DNA of 64,000 bases, from the NCBI GenBank assembly GCA_011033025.1, contig WFMF01000637.1:19753-83752 (forward strand), given 5' to 3'. The notes beneath the pieces are model-generated. The model was not told the DNA's origin. It was given only the letters and a program-made list of their open reading frames with translations, and made no database searches. The position numbers were made by a program, and so were the translations under genes. Source of the DNA: Beroe forskalii. Taxonomy: Eukaryota > Ctenophora > Nuda > Beroida > Beroidae. Positions 1 to 12,956 of the stretch are shown in pieces. How positions within the stretch are numbered: the first letter of the stretch is position 1; each line of letters starts with the position of its first letter.

Positions 1-890
1 GTGAAAATAAGAAAATAGACCTTCTCTTGTGAGATAAAACGGCAGAAAAGATAGAAAAGGGATAATTGAAAAACAACTTTTGAATAAAATATCCACCCGA
101 ACAGTTTTAAGAATTGCGATTGGCTAGATCATACGACAAAAAATTTCCATTTTCAATGAAAACGGCGAAGTCGACCCCCATCTTAAAATGTATTGCACGA
201 TTTCACCGCAATTTGTGAGTTGTTAGGAGCATATTTGAAACCTCTCTTTTAAACCTTTGTTTGAAAATTAAACCTCTCGCTTCAAATTTTGATTCTTTCC
301 GATTAGCAAATAAATAGAAAATGAATGCAGATTTCTAAAAACAGTTCCAAAACGAAAGAAAATTATGATCTAAAACAGCGTGCTATTCTGTTTATATGCT
401 TACGCTTTGAAAAACTTAATTGCGGATTGGATCAGGTGGCTGAGAGACAAAACAACTTATCAGAAAACTCATCAAAAACATCACAAAATGAATCCTTTAT
501 CACAAAGTGTGTATAATCAAACTCAATAATAATCCGAGGCAAACATACGAGAACTGAGAAGGGATGCAACATATTTGTACATTAATTCTCATTAGGATTC
601 CAACATGACAGTAATATTAGTAGTTTATTCATATTGTAGCTAATGAAGTCCGTTATAACTAAAGAAGTTGAGAACAACTGGAGGCCTGATAGGAACAATA
701 TTCACCATTTCAAAGTGTGATAATGACGTAACATTAAATCACCTATTAATTTCAAGCAGCTTTTCTCTGCTCAATATTCAGTCATGCAGTGGACAAGGGA
801 AGAACACCTAAAAATGCAGGGTTCATGGGATTACGGCGTCCGCTGGTACAACACCGGAAGACTTATCTATCCTAGTTCCCCGCTAACCAA

Positions 891-960
891 AAATAGGCGT
901 TTATTTTCAACAATCTGGAAGCGCGCACAATGTTAATGACGTCATTGCGACCGCCTATTT
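891..960. mobile_element. 70-bp miniature inverted-repeat element with TGACGTCA core
   Basis: The ends are inverted: aaataggcg on the left and cgcctattt on the right. The middle holds gcgcgcacaatgttaatg followed by gacgtcattgcg. A near copy lies at 7664-7739 and a more diverged one at 4986-5058. There is no coding capacity. The size and terminal inverted repeats fit a non-autonomous DNA element; the superfamily is not determinable from the sequence alone. Confidence 0.65.
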
Positions 961-1522
961 AATCTTAAGTATTGTAGTACCTACAGCTTTCAGAGAAGTG
1001 ACAAAGTTTTAACAATCGAAAATTAGTAGACCAGCAAATGTTCTTAAAACTCTTTGATATAAATAGTAAAGCTATATCAGGTTCTCATTAAATGTTGGGA
1101 TTATATCAGGCTGCTTTTTTTGAGATATATCTACACCGCCAACAGAAATAGACTAGTGAAGAAATCACGAAAATTAAAAACTGAAGCCTGAAAACTTTTT
1201 AAAAACGGCTAATGAAAGCAGAGGAGTCCGATTCAGCACACGTAAATAACAGAGAGAGAAGCAAGGAAACGAAGGCTTCTACGTTCTACAAGGACTGAGG
1301 GCGATATAAAGTAGAGAATGTGTGTGGAGTGACGTCATTATCAGGGTTTAGAATAGTTAACTGTGGATGAAGGAGCATTCTGAGAGAGGCAGGGAGGAGA
1401 GAGAGACTTGTGTAATATCTAATGTTTATTAACTAGCACTAGAGAACCAGGGGTCAGCATGTTAATGAGAAAATTGACATGAAGTATGCTGCGCGCAGGA
1501 TTCCTGCAGCTCTAAGATGTGA

Positions 1523-1583
1523 GAGTGTATGATGTATTAATGTATGATGTACTAATGTATAATGTCTTAATGTGTAATGTAGT
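1523..1583. repeat. Short degenerate tandem repeat, about 14 bp unit
   Basis: About four imperfect copies of a taatgtatgatgta-like unit in a row. No gene context. Confidence 0.5.
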
Positions 1584-4551
1584 GAAAGTACATTGTACAG
1601 GATTTTATACAAAGAAGAACACTGTTCCTGTCCAGACAAGGGTATTAGTGCCCTTGTGGAATATTTTTGTTTAATCCTGTTTAATCCATAGAGGTCTCCT
1701 GACATGACAAGTGGTCCCTCAACATAATAAATATGTCAAGATTTGGACCTTCCCAAACACCCGGAATCTGTCTACTTAGTTTAAAAGCTGAAATAGTAAA
1801 CGGGGCGACGTAACGCTTGACAGAATGACAGATATCTTACGAAGGATATGTAAAAAGGTTAACAGGATAGTAAAGGGGCGCAGTTTTAAATAGAAAAAAG
1901 TCAAAAACCAATGCGAAACCAAAACAACCCCGCCTCGTCATGAATAGATCGTAATGTACACTGTTGTGCTATATCACGGGATGATACAAATTACCATGTC
2001 GTAGTCTGCAGCCCATTATAATTGACATTATGGTGTTTATTATTATGCAGGACAATGTGTCTCATGTCTGTCAATGGTTACAATTACAAAGGCTTGGAGA
2101 CTGTAACAACAATAATAATATGGCGTCATAGTCAGGGTTTCAAGTGGTGGTTTGGTGTCGTCAAATCGGACATCATTCAGCCATATGGGAAACTACGAGC
2201 TTAGGAATATGTAACTTCAAAACGTGGTGAGGTATTGTATTGTATTGTGAGGTAGGGTATATCACTAGGTTAACACCTGACAAAACAAAGCCCTTTTGAC
2301 TTTCAGGTGGATACCGTTTAACCCAATGTCTTATCTATAGAGGTGTATTATCCCTTAACCTGGTGACAGGTTAGTACACTAGTATAACCAGAGAAATCTA
2401 GAGAAACGGCACTATTCTACTACAATAACAGCAACAAAGGCAAAACAAAGGTAGACAAGCGTCAAGCCAAAGTGGGAATGAGGATATGGATTATGGAACC
2501 ATGTCCAGTGCCACTATAGCAAACTTCAAACAGGACATTAAGGTTACAGGGAGACCCTGCGACATTTGATATTATTCTCGATATTATACACTGATAAAGA
2601 GTCACTGAAAACCAGGTCATGTGACGTGATCAATCCACCACTGCAAACCAGGATACTGACATCATATATTCCCAAACATCGGCTAACAACAACATGATAA
2701 TACTATAATATTAACAAGGATCACTAATCGAATTCAACAGATAATCTAATAAATATACAACACATATCGTAGTGTTGTCAACTCTACTGACTGCAGCGTT
2801 AAGAAGCCGTAGTAAAAGATAAAAGTTGTAGTGCAAAATTCCAGCGGGTCCAATGAACTAGTCTTTGAAACGCAAAGCCAAAGTAGTTGATATTTTGATG
2901 ATATTCATGCACATTGCCCGTTTGCATTTGCCAATAGAATAATAATATCACCCTTCATCTGATACGGTTATCAGACCTAGCAGTTCGCAGGACATCAGTC
3001 GGCACCAGCTAAGGGTTATTATGCCATATTTGGGCATAATTAGGTCCGTTTAATCACAGTGCAATATGTGTGATGTCACAGAGCCGCAGCCCGTCTTGGG
3101 TTGGTCTATGTTTGAGAAGTGTCGTAATGATAAAGCAATTAGAGCTGTTTTGACGACGAGATTTGTGATCTAAGATCGGATTTTCATCCTTGGGAATCAA
3201 CGTAACAATGAAGAGATGACCAAAAGATCGACAGTCAAGGCTCTAGAGACCAACTTATGGTAGAGGTAAAGGCGTAAAAAAGGTAATGGTTGATTTGATG
3301 GAATCGATCTAATGTCTTCATCGAATATCGATGTCTTATCGGTTAAATGTCTTTGGTACCTTTATGAAAGGTATAAAACAGTGTAGACGACAAAACAGCA
3401 CTCACAAAATTCAGTTTCTAGAAATAAAAATTGAAATTGCTGAACAGAAAGGAAAGTAATAAACGGTTATAAGATCTGAGTTGGTTAGTCTTGAAGATTG
3501 GACTGCAAATCCTAAGCCATACGATCGAAATAAGTAATGGCGTTTTTGAAAGATCGTTTAAAATTTAAGTAGGTTTTTAAGAGATCATTGAGAAAAGGTC
3601 CTCGACAATAATACTTTTAAAGCCAAGGTCATTGAGGGAGAGTAACGATGTACTGCTATTACCGAAGTGGCAAGGTTTTTAGGCTTGAGACAAAACACAA
3701 AGATGAGGCAATACATTTAGTAAAAAATAACTGACTGATGAGCTATATACTATTTTACAGTGTCCAAACTCTAAAGTAGTGTTGACACGAGATTCAGGCA
3801 TTATCATTTGCTGCATTGAGAGCTTGAGGATTTGAAATGTTTTGTTTTTAGTTGGGTGTGGTGAAGGGAGAAGAACGTCCATTCAAAAAGTTAGAAACTG
3901 TGATTCGTGTTGACAGAATGTTTGCAAGGTTTTCGTAGCTTGAGAAGGCATGCACTGAAAAATGAAAGGGCGTGGTCAAGGGTCTTATTAAGCTGGATGA
4001 TTAAAATGGATTAAAAAGAGAATGGACAGAGAATTAAAGAAGAGTAGATCAAAAAGTAGATCAGAATGCAAAAAGAAAAAGATTAGAGGAGAAAGTGGTC
4101 GTGATTCAGAACTCAAAGCAATGCAATATACCTGTCACTTGATATTAGGGAAGATAAAACCACTTCAAATTAGGAATAACCGGGAAAATTATGAGGAATT
4201 TGATATGCCAGTGTTTTGAGAAATGACGGGACGAAGTAAAGGTTGTAAATAAATGCAGACTTTACCAACAGGCAGCCGGTTGATAAGCCAAGTGATAAAT
4301 AACGGCTGAAAATGAAGAAAGGGCTGAAATAATGACTAAAAATTCAAATCAAAATCTAAATTTTCGCATTTTCGAGGCCTAACACAGTTGTAAAATGCAG
4401 GATATTTGTAGAACACATGTTTTACACTGAACCAATCAAAGGTAATATTCGACATCATGAAGGATTAAAATGAAGAGTTAACGACATTGCATCACCTCAA
4501 CCAATGACAAATCAAATGACAGAGATGAAAAGTGGCCAATCAGAGTGACGA

Positions 4552-4842
4552 CCTCTGAGTGACGAATATAAGAAAATGGGATTAGTGACGAATTTTAAAA
4601 TGAGGAGTTTATGACTCACTTCTCACGACTCTGAGTGACGAATATAAGTTAAAATGAGGAGTTTATGACTCACTTCTCACGACTCTGAGTGACGAATATA
4701 AGTTAAAATGAGGAGTTTATGACTCACTTCTCACGACTCTGAGTGACGAATATAAGTTAAAATGAGGAGTTTATGACTCACTTCTCACGACTCTGAGTGA
4801 CGAATATAAAATGAGGAGATAATGGCTCACTCTGACTTCTCC
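4552..4842. repeat. 54-bp tandem repeat carrying an AP-1-like site
   Basis: Three copies with exact 54-bp spacing begin at 4627, 4681 and 4735, with partial copies on both sides. Each contains TGACTCA, the palindromic AP-1/bZIP consensus, and a second gagtgacg motif. The next recognised candidate exon is more than 6 kb downstream, so a regulatory role is speculative. Confidence 0.8.
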
Positions 4843-4985
4843 TCTCACTTGGAAGAGACCATTGTTAAAGTAAACGCTGCGAAGCCACTGCAACAGCACA
4901 CATAGGTACGCTGTTTAATGTTACACAAGTTGCACCCGTGGAAAAAGCAGCACTGCTATGCCATCACAGCAGTTTAATAACATGT

Positions 4986-5058
4986 AAATAGGCGCTTAAG
5001 ATGACGTCATTATCATAGTGAAATGTAGTACCTTGATGACGTATTGGACCGTCTATTT
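4986..5058. mobile_element. 73-bp miniature element, CRE-containing family
   Basis: Ends aaataggcg and cgtctattt form imperfect terminal inverted repeats. The interior has atgacgtcattatcat and a second gatgacgta. It matches 891-960 at the ends and shares its interior with copies near 7055, 14343, 26373, 52801 and 59615. Confidence 0.6.
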
Positions 5059-7054
5059 CGCGTGCGGGGGCTTACACCATAAATAACACGCTCCCACGGA
5101 ATCGAACTAATTTGGGTTGTCGAAACTGCCAAAGTTGGAAGTTGAGCTGAATTAGCGACAAATTTTGATGGCGGATGGTAACTGTCAGTTTAGTTCCAAG
5201 TTGTCAGAATATGAAAGTCGATTCTTCCATGAAATGCAAAGTTCAATAACGGTACAATGTAACATTGATGTGAGCAGTGGCATTTCCAATTCACACCATT
5301 GATAATTGATATTGGCTGAAAGAGCACTTACAGTAATGATGTTTCAAGGATTTGAGAAGCATTCATATCACAGAAAGTGTATATCACAGTTCGCAGCTCA
5401 CTATAATCTTCTCTACACGTTCCACTCAATAACCGCAGTTATACGGTTTATGCTCTTCAGCCGTTAAATTATCTGTTAATACCCTACCCTATCTGATGAT
5501 ACCCCATCAAATATCTCAGTTGCAATATTTCAGTTTCCTAGGCGCATCTACCTAAAACGTTGAGATGCAGAACTTCCCTCGCAGAGTTCGGCAGTTTGCA
5601 GCTCTCAAAGTCTCAAAGTGAGAATATACTAAGCATCTCACAGATCTCTTCTTAACGTTCCACTAGATTACCACAGTTATACGGTTATTATATGGCACTT
5701 GTAGCATGTCTTAATACTGCAGTGACTGTGAGAATAAAAAGTACAGCTTCGTAGGACGTGAGAATTGGGAAAGTGTCTTTTTGTTAAATACTTACTCACC
5801 ACGCGCACGAAAAACAACATTTCTTTTATAGGGAATTCAACTTTTTATACGGAATTCACCACTCTCAATAAACTCACCTTCCTGAACCTGATACATAAAT
5901 CATCAAAGACACTTAACTTTTGTGCGCCTCAATTATTAGATGTAACGTGAGGGTACGATGGACGCCCGCACGGAGAAGAGAAATAACGTTATTATTAGGG
6001 CTTAAAATGGTCATTTAATGATGAAAAACTGCCTAATTTTTGGAAACAAAGTAACTATTGAGGCGTCCTAGGACACACATAAGTACAAAGTTTTACATTA
6101 AATAAGGCTCCTCTGTGAAAATATTAAGGTTTCACACTGCAGCTCAATATAACGAGGAACAAGGAAGTTCCAGTGAACTAAATAAATTCCCTCTTTATAA
6201 CATCTGGCTTATTCTTTAATTGGCGGTGCTGTTAACGAATTTAACGAAATTTTACAGGTTGCGAACGAGAAACATAGGCTGCTAGAAATGAGGTTATTTT
6301 AAGAGTTATAATTGTGAAGAGATGGCGTTTAACTGCACTTAAGGAAGGCATCGTCTGAACTCTGCTTACTTCATAGGAAGTACCGGCTTCATTGAATAGT
6401 CTGGGGCATTAAACAGCGCCCATTTAACTATTGACTGTAACTTACAGATAAACAGACTCAGGCTGGCGTCTTCACTCGCAACACTACGAATAGCCAAACC
6501 TATTAAAATTGGCATTTCGAAAGGGATTCGGTAAACAAAAATGGCGTCTAAAATGCAGCAATATTATTAAACGATAAGGAATTCAGACTGAGGAAAGAAG
6601 CACCAAACTACAAAACAGACAATTTAAACGGAAACGAAATCAACACCCGTAACTCCCCATATACCAATTTGACGGATTATAGTTTAAACAAAACCACTGA
6701 ATGAATATACAATAAAACAATACTAAATCGGATATATTTGATGATATGGCGGTGGCTGGCGCCCAGACTAATCTTAATGGCAAAAATACACAAGAGTGAC
6801 GTAATTATAATGATTTATAATGGAGCAGTAATAATGGTAGAATCGCTTATCTTAGTGGAAATTACTCTATAGAGGTTGATGATAACACTGTTTTAAAACA
6901 GATAAGGGCAATATAGTGTTATTATCAGACATGGGCTGTAGCCATGGGGTGTCACGTGATCATGATGTCATGATAAATCATTCCTTATATGGAATAATGT
7001 GACATAATGTGCGATGGGTTAATGGTGAACGCGTTATAAATTAGGGTTTACATC

Positions 7055-7115
7055 GTGACGTCATTATCATAGCGTAACATGGTAAGTTGATGAGGAAAAC
7101 AGTCGATTTCCGAGC
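7055..7115. mobile_element. Partial copy of the CRE-containing miniature element
   Basis: The core gtgacgtcattatcatag is followed by the spacer seen in the other copies (ggtaagttgatga). The cgcctattt terminus has decayed to cgatttccg. Confidence 0.5.
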
Positions 7116-7663
7116 GCTGGTGAAAGTGTTGACGTATTTAAGCTGAAGTTGCCATGCTCGACATATCTTGAATATACGCATAACATCATAGCTGCATAAC
7201 TGTCATATTAAGCTCATGGCAGTGTCACAGTGTAATCTGTTGATGAATTCAGCGTGAGAGAGTGGAGTGAGATAAGAGCTAGCAGGAATAGACCAGGAAA
7301 GGAGCAAACTTAGGTGTGGAAGGCGTATGATTTATTGAAAGGGTATTGAACTATTAAAAAGAATATGTTAAATCTGCCAACGAAGTTTGAATTTTAATAG
7401 AATAAATCAATGGCTTAGCTGCGAACAACTTTTCGTATTTTTGATGAATATTGAGAATATCACCAAATGATACCTTAAAACATTGCCTAAAACCATACGT
7501 TTACCACCACAATTCACCTGACATCGGTCAGTCATCAGATATAAATAAGGTACCTCTAGAACTGTAGCAAAACAGCCCTAAAAAGGCTATTTTCAAGAAA
7601 TAAACTTAATATTAAAACACAGACTAAGTCAAACACAACACAATAATACATTTTCACACGAAA

Positions 7664-7739
7664 AATATAGGCGGTTGATTTCAGCAATGTTTGGTAGCGC
7701 GAACAATGTTAACGACGTCATATTGCGACCGCCTATTTA
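7664..7739. mobile_element. Miniature inverted-repeat element, near copy of 891-960
   Basis: The left end ataggcggt and the right end accgcctat are perfect inverted repeats. The interior gcgcgaacaatgttaacg and gacgtcatattgcg closely match the copy at 891-960. Two copies this similar 6.8 kb apart suggest fairly recent activity. Confidence 0.7.
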
Positions 7740-8088
7740 TTCTGAGGTATTATTCACACGAGGCTGCTGACAATTCGTTGTTGACGGCTGTTGAAAACAG
7801 AGGGAACATTAAATCATCTATAAAATGGCAGTGGAAAAGTCCATACGCCGCAAGAGTAAACCCAGGGCAGGATAATTGTAATTAGTTACGTGGGATTCAA
7901 TATCGCCTGATTGTCTTGGCAATTTCCTCCTTCAAATAATTCTCATGGATCGCACGTCTATGTTGACTTCACATATAAATATTACCATTCAAATGTTTCA
8001 CACAATTTCACGTAGAGCTTTCATTGATTAATTTTTCATTTTTTCTGGGCCTTTTTTGTTCAAATTCGGAAAAATGTTAATAATTCAT

Positions 8089-8407
8089 GGGGCCATCCAT
8101 AAAGGACGTTCGCAATGAGGGGGGAGGGGGAGTCTGGCCAATGCGGACGTTTGCGGACGTAGGGGGAGGGGGTGTTTGGCCAAATGCGGACGTCCGCAAT
8201 TCTTGGAAATTTTGGGCGATTTGACGGCTATTTCACTAGAAAATCATGAAATTTTGGGGCCTATAATGATGACCCAAAAGATTTGGAGGAAAAATGCGGA
8301 CGTCCGGGGGAGGGAGGGGTTTCTGACATGCGGACGTTTGCGGAAAAGGGGGGAGGGAGGGGTCTGAAATGGCCGAAATTTTGCGGACGTCCTTTATGGA
8401 TGGCCCC
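8089..8407. mobile_element. 319-bp inverted-repeat element, TIR ggggccatccataaaggacg
   Basis: The left end ggggccatccataaaggacg is mirrored by cgtcctttatggatggcccc at the right end, a 20-bp perfect terminal inverted repeat. The interior is G-rich with repeated gcggacgt motifs. There is no coding capacity; the short frame inside (8176-8367) is incidental. It is a MITE of a cut-and-paste transposon; I do not assign the superfamily with confidence. Confidence 0.8.
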
Positions 8408-8503
8408 TTGGGTAATTTCTTTTTAACTGAACTCAGTTTTACACTCTAATTCAATTGGATAAAATCTTAGGTTGAGTCAAGCCCCACAAGCCCCCAAGAT
8501 TTT

Positions 8504-8622
8504 TCTAAGGAGGTTTTGAAAATTAGTGGGGGTCAAGCCCCCTTACTCCCTTAGGGTACCGTTCTAAGGAGGTTTTGAAAATTAGTGGGGGTCCAGCCCC
8601 CTTACTTCCTTAGGGTACCGTT
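8504..8622. repeat. Two-copy 59-bp tandem duplication
   Basis: Copies begin at 8504 and 8563, each running from tctaaggaggttttgaaaat to ttagggtaccgt. Each also holds a small internal palindrome (gggggtcaagccccc or a one-base variant), so a single-stranded copy could form two hairpins. Confidence 0.8.
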
Positions 8623-10932
8623 CACCACGTAGTCCCATGATGTCTCTTGGATACGTGACTTAGGGCTAAGTAGGCAATTAACACTCCAATGTCAACTACA
8701 TAGGCCACAGCTCAATCGAAAACATTAAACAATTGACATTGACCTAATGACGTCAAGTCCATTGTATCGATCTATTAAGCTAAAACAAACTATTAAGTAA
8801 AAGATAATCCGAGCTTTTTAGCTTTCTGCTAAAACACTAATGGATCCTGAGAACATTAAATACATGTTCGTTTGAACCCCCCACCGAGGTGCTGAAAAAC
8901 ACGCAGCAGAAGCAGTCGATCATTATTCGATTTTAGGAGTTCGGAATGAGATTATATTATAAGCGCTTTCTTCCCCTATATAAATCCGGGAAACTGCGAA
9001 CAAAGCAACACTTCATATGTTTCATTCGACAGACGACAGTAGCAGTTGCTTTTTGTTCCCAAATTATTTCGAGTTGATTTCAACCTTTCTACATGCTCTA
9101 AAATCTCAGTGATATCAAAGACCTTTGAAATATTCTCAGATTTGTTGAATAGACGCAATTTATTCTTGAAAGACAAAAGTCAAAACGGATTCAAAACTTG
9201 AAAGTAAATTAGTAAATCTAAAGTTGAAAATCTAGAATATATCAGTTAATCATTAAATAAGTCAGTTAATTATTATATCATTTAATTACTCACGTTGCAG
9301 AGTAGGTTTTGTTCTCTGCAAAGAAAGCCAGCAGTTTGATGAAGTTGGGAAAGGTTGAGGCGGAGTTTTCCATCTGCAGCACTGAAAGTAATTACCGTGA
9401 CTATAAAGAAGTATCGTAATTAGGAAATTAGGAAATATGTAGGTGTTTGGCGTAGATAATAGATCAAATAGGAAGATTATCTCAATTTATGCAAGATTAT
9501 CTCAATTTGCTTCAAATGAGGACGATGGTAAATTATCACAAATTGTAAGGGGAAAAGCAAATAATTTATGATTTGGGATGGTCGGGTTGGGATTTTAGGG
9601 TTCGTGGCAATGTGTTAAACATCACCCAAATCCTCACTAAATTATTGGTTTTATATATTGGGCAATTACATGTATCTGATAAAAATTTAAAGTAAGGTTA
9701 GCTGTTTACTTGCTGCTAAGTCTATTAACCACTTTAAAACCGATCTAACCCAGCTATAAGCGAAATTTCAATCCCTGATCGATATCATTGGGAACGAAGG
9801 TCTAAATGGGGACGACAAAATCTCACAGAATTTCATGTCATTTTGTTTTTGTTTTTGTCAGAAGAAATTCTAAAAACTCACTTTTGCTCTCTGGAAAATT
9901 TTATGCTTGATACATGTCATTCTATTTCCTCCCGTTCTCATATCTTATAGTCATAACACGGTGTTATTTTTAGAGCTTGATGCATAATATGCTACTGAAT
10001 ATGATGTAGTCCTCTAATTTCCTCTCTTGTGTTCTACTTAGCTACTTGAGGCTCCCGACGATAAGTCTAGCGTTACCTCCGCGGTATCGCGCCGTTCCTA
10101 ACTTTCCATACGTAAAGCTATGATATTAATGATTTTTGGAATCGGAGGATGTCTTTAATTAATCGAATTTGATGTTGTCCTCTTCTCACCTCGTTGCGAA
10201 AAAGTGGAGGTTCAACGTCATGAACTCAACACATCGTTCTATGATAATTACGATATTTCAACCGCCGACTTGTTCTGTGGGCATATTAATCCTTGGCGGA
10301 AATCAAGCTTGGTGTATCATAATAATGCCATGTAGTATTCAACCGCAATGAATAATTGCCTATGAAACTAGAGGGTAAATGCGAAAGGCTGTGATGAGGA
10401 TCAGCACCTTAAAATAATTGTGATAATTTCATACCATATTCATAAATCATATGGCGCATTATGAAATCTAATTTTTTCATGATAGGCCACAATTCGTGCA
10501 TTTTGGCTGAAGTGGACTGTGGAGCCATTGCTACCTTTGTATATCAAAGCTTAAATTTGTTACTTTACACGTCGCCTTTTTTCGCACTGTACGGTATTAT
10601 GTACATAAAGAATTTGCTAATCCAATTACTCAATTAGGACATCCTTTGAAATTTTTTGGGGACGACCAATTAACAATGATATCGATCTGGGATTTCAATT
10701 ATTAATGAGCATACAATTATTGGCTTTCATCTAACCGGCCTTTTTCATTTGAAAAAAATATACAAGTTTTTTTCCTTAGGAAAAAGGTTAAATAAGGGCC
10801 GATAATATTATAATTATATCGTAGCACTTATTTTGTATTTCTCCACTTTCAACTAATCAACTAATTTCTTGATTTCTCTATTTACTACCATATCAACATC
10901 AGGTTAGCTGCAGGTGAATGACCACGAAGTAA
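8623..10932. other. Intergenic, no gene recognised
   Basis: AT-rich with no supportable exon. It lies immediately upstream of the candidate leader exon at 10933. I see no convincing TATA box or initiator close to that start. Confidence 0.5.
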
Positions 10933-11270
10933 ATGATCGAAATCAGAATAATCTCATGTCTGCTTGCAGTTCTTCTCACACATCCCTCAACCAATGAGGG
11001 AGGAGTATTTGCAGAGTCAGCCAATCAAAATGAAGAAAACTCCTCCAATGATTCAGCCAATAGAAATGGAGGAGTTTCCACCAATGAGGTGACAAGACTC
11101 CAGAGTTCAACCAATCAGCGTAGACTCTCCAATTCCTCCTCCAATCAGGAGGGAGATCGGTACCCCGTGTTAGTTCCCATTCAGCAGGATCTGGTTACAG
11201 TTACGATACAAGTAACGGAGAAGAAGGAGCATCTGTTAATGAAGGAGGAGATGGAGGCTGATTTAGAAAC
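10933..11270 (+). CDS. Candidate leader exon A: signal peptide + Asn/Ser-rich tail, phase-2 donor
   Basis: Not recognised as a known family. The open frame starts at ATG 10933 with a hydrophobic leader (MIEIRIISCLLAVLLTH), a plausible signal peptide. It continues for about 95 residues rich in Asn, Ser, Gln and Glu. The motif S/T-N-Q/E/S recurs because the DNA repeats CCAAT eight times. The frame closes only at the TGA inside AC|GTGAGT, a consensus 5' splice site, so the coding part probably ends at 11270 with two bases of a split codon. This is the same design and phase as exon 1 of the receptor at 38396. It may be an alternative first exon of that receptor or the first exon of a separate secreted or membrane protein. 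No following exon is recognisable before 12673. Confidence 0.45.
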
Positions 11271-12672
11271 GTGAGTAGAATCTACCATTCACATTGCACG
11301 TCTAAGATTTACTTGCATTTAGCAATGAATGGTTGATATTTTATAGCTTTTTTCTCCTCTGATCGCCTTTTTGATTTTTGATAAAGGTCGTTGTGCCTTC
11401 GTTGTGTTCGAGGGCAATTACATTACACTTAAAAAATATACAGTCATGAAATCAAGATATTAGTAAGAGACTGTATGTTTTGTATCCATATTTTAATCTG
11501 TTACCTTACCTCAAGGATCTCTAGGTCATGAAATGATGAAATTACGATCAACCCGCGAAATTACGATCAACCCGCGCGCTAATCACATTTCATCTCTCCA
11601 ATCTTTAAAAATGATCCATTCAATCAATACTTATCTCAGATCTGTGATAATTTCTGAGTATCAGACATTGCTTGAGCAAGCTTCTTTCTGAGGCAGTTTA
11701 TTGTAACAGAGCAGCACTGAATTCAGCGTGCTCAAATCATGACACAATATTTTATAATTAGAACCATGACACCATATATTCTAAAAATAAAAAAAATCAT
11801 GAAGCCTAAAATCCCAATTATTATTCGTGAGATTTAGCAAATATGTTTGAGGAAGAAAGAGTGAATTAGAGCCCACATATAAGGCGCAATTAAGCCCCGG
11901 TGAGGCACGCATCGTGACGCAGGTTCTATTGAACACTAAATTATTGTTCATTGTCCTTCTAAGTGTCATTTAATTATTCTTCAAAAGTTTAATTATTCTT
12001 GAATAGACATACAGGAAGCTTCTTATGTCGGAAGGGTGTCGGCCGTGCTTTGATTAATCTTCTTCGTATGAAATGAGAATTATTTATTTGTGCCAAACTC
12101 ATTCGGGGCTGTCGTGAGCGATTGACTTTTGATTTGCAGTTTCTCTTCGAGTTGTGACAACACATATTATGCTTGATATGATTCTTAATTATTTTTAGTT
12201 ATTTTAGTTATTTAGTTATTTGAAAAATTGAAAATTGATTCAGTTCATGAAATTAAATTAAGTATTGATTTCAAAAAATTTTCAAAAAATATTTAATATA
12301 AACTTTATTTTAAACGCTGAATTAATTCAGCGGAAAATCTAATATTCTGATATCAGGAGTGATTAATAAATTCAGATCACTGCAAATGTTTTGAAACATA
12401 TTAATATTTGAAGTCCGGAAAAAACTGATACTCTGATATAAGCAACCTTCGTCAGATGAGTAAAAACCCTTATCATCAGTGACTTGAACAATCTGAGAAT
12501 AACAACTAGGAAAGCTCTCTCTGAGAAAAGTTCTCTGTAAAACTCCTAACAAGGCTCGCACAAGAAATAATCGGAGCTAGCCTGGCTACCAGGCCCCTGT
12601 AAAGGCTAGAAGGAAGAGGCCGGAGTGGTAATGTGAAGACGATACCAGGGCAAGGCATACCAATAATCAGCA
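11271..12672. other. Interval between leader exons A and B, nothing recognised
   Basis: No transmembrane-type exon or repeat array is evident. Long frames on the - strand near 12322-12845 mostly overlap exon B or lack supporting features. Confidence 0.5.
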
Positions 12673-12956
12673 ATGATGGGTAGAGGGAGTTGCCCACTCC
12701 TGGCTGGGTTTGTCCTGCAGATAATATCAGCCCAGCTACACACAACACCGCCAGGTGGCGTGTTCAACCCTGATTTATTTGACGGGTTCCTTGGGCTGGG
12801 ACAAAGACTGGGAAATGGGATTAGAGGTGGAGAAAACACAACCACTCAAACTGGGAATAGAGAGTCACAAAGAGAGATGGATTCTCAAAGTGAAGAGAAA
12901 ATTGAGGATGATTTCAGAGGGATCGGAGTTTTTTACAAAGAAAACCTACCTGACGG
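12673..12956 (+). CDS. Candidate leader exon B: signal peptide + polar tail, phase-2 donor
   Basis: Starts at ATG 12673 (a second ATG follows directly; G at -3). The leader MMGRGSCPLLAGFVLQIISA is a plausible signal peptide. The remaining 75 residues are Gly-, Gln- and Glu-rich with a possible N-glycosylation sequon (NTT), and end in an acidic patch (EEKIEDDF). The frame is closed by the TGA within GG|GTGAGT, a consensus donor in phase 2, as in the other leader exons. No domain is recognised. An overlapping + frame at 12755-12973 has no signal or donor phase support. Function is inferred only from its likeness to receptor exon 1. Confidence 0.42.

Larger units (their letters stand above)
1..4551. 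other. Intergenic, no gene recognised
   Basis: I see no open frame with a signal peptide, domain or splice context. The stretch is AT-rich and carries one TIR element (891-960), a short degenerate repeat (1523-1583), and several isolated gtgacgtcatta-type fragments (about 1331, 2123) that look like remnants of the same dispersed family. Confidence 0.6.
4843..8088. other. Intergenic, no gene recognised
   Basis: No supportable coding region. It contains two TIR elements (4986-5058 and 7664-7739) and a related TGACGTCATTATCAT-bearing copy at about 7055-7115. The short open frames at 5765-5950 and 7691-7885 lack any codon or motif support, and the second overlaps a mobile element. Confidence 0.55.
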
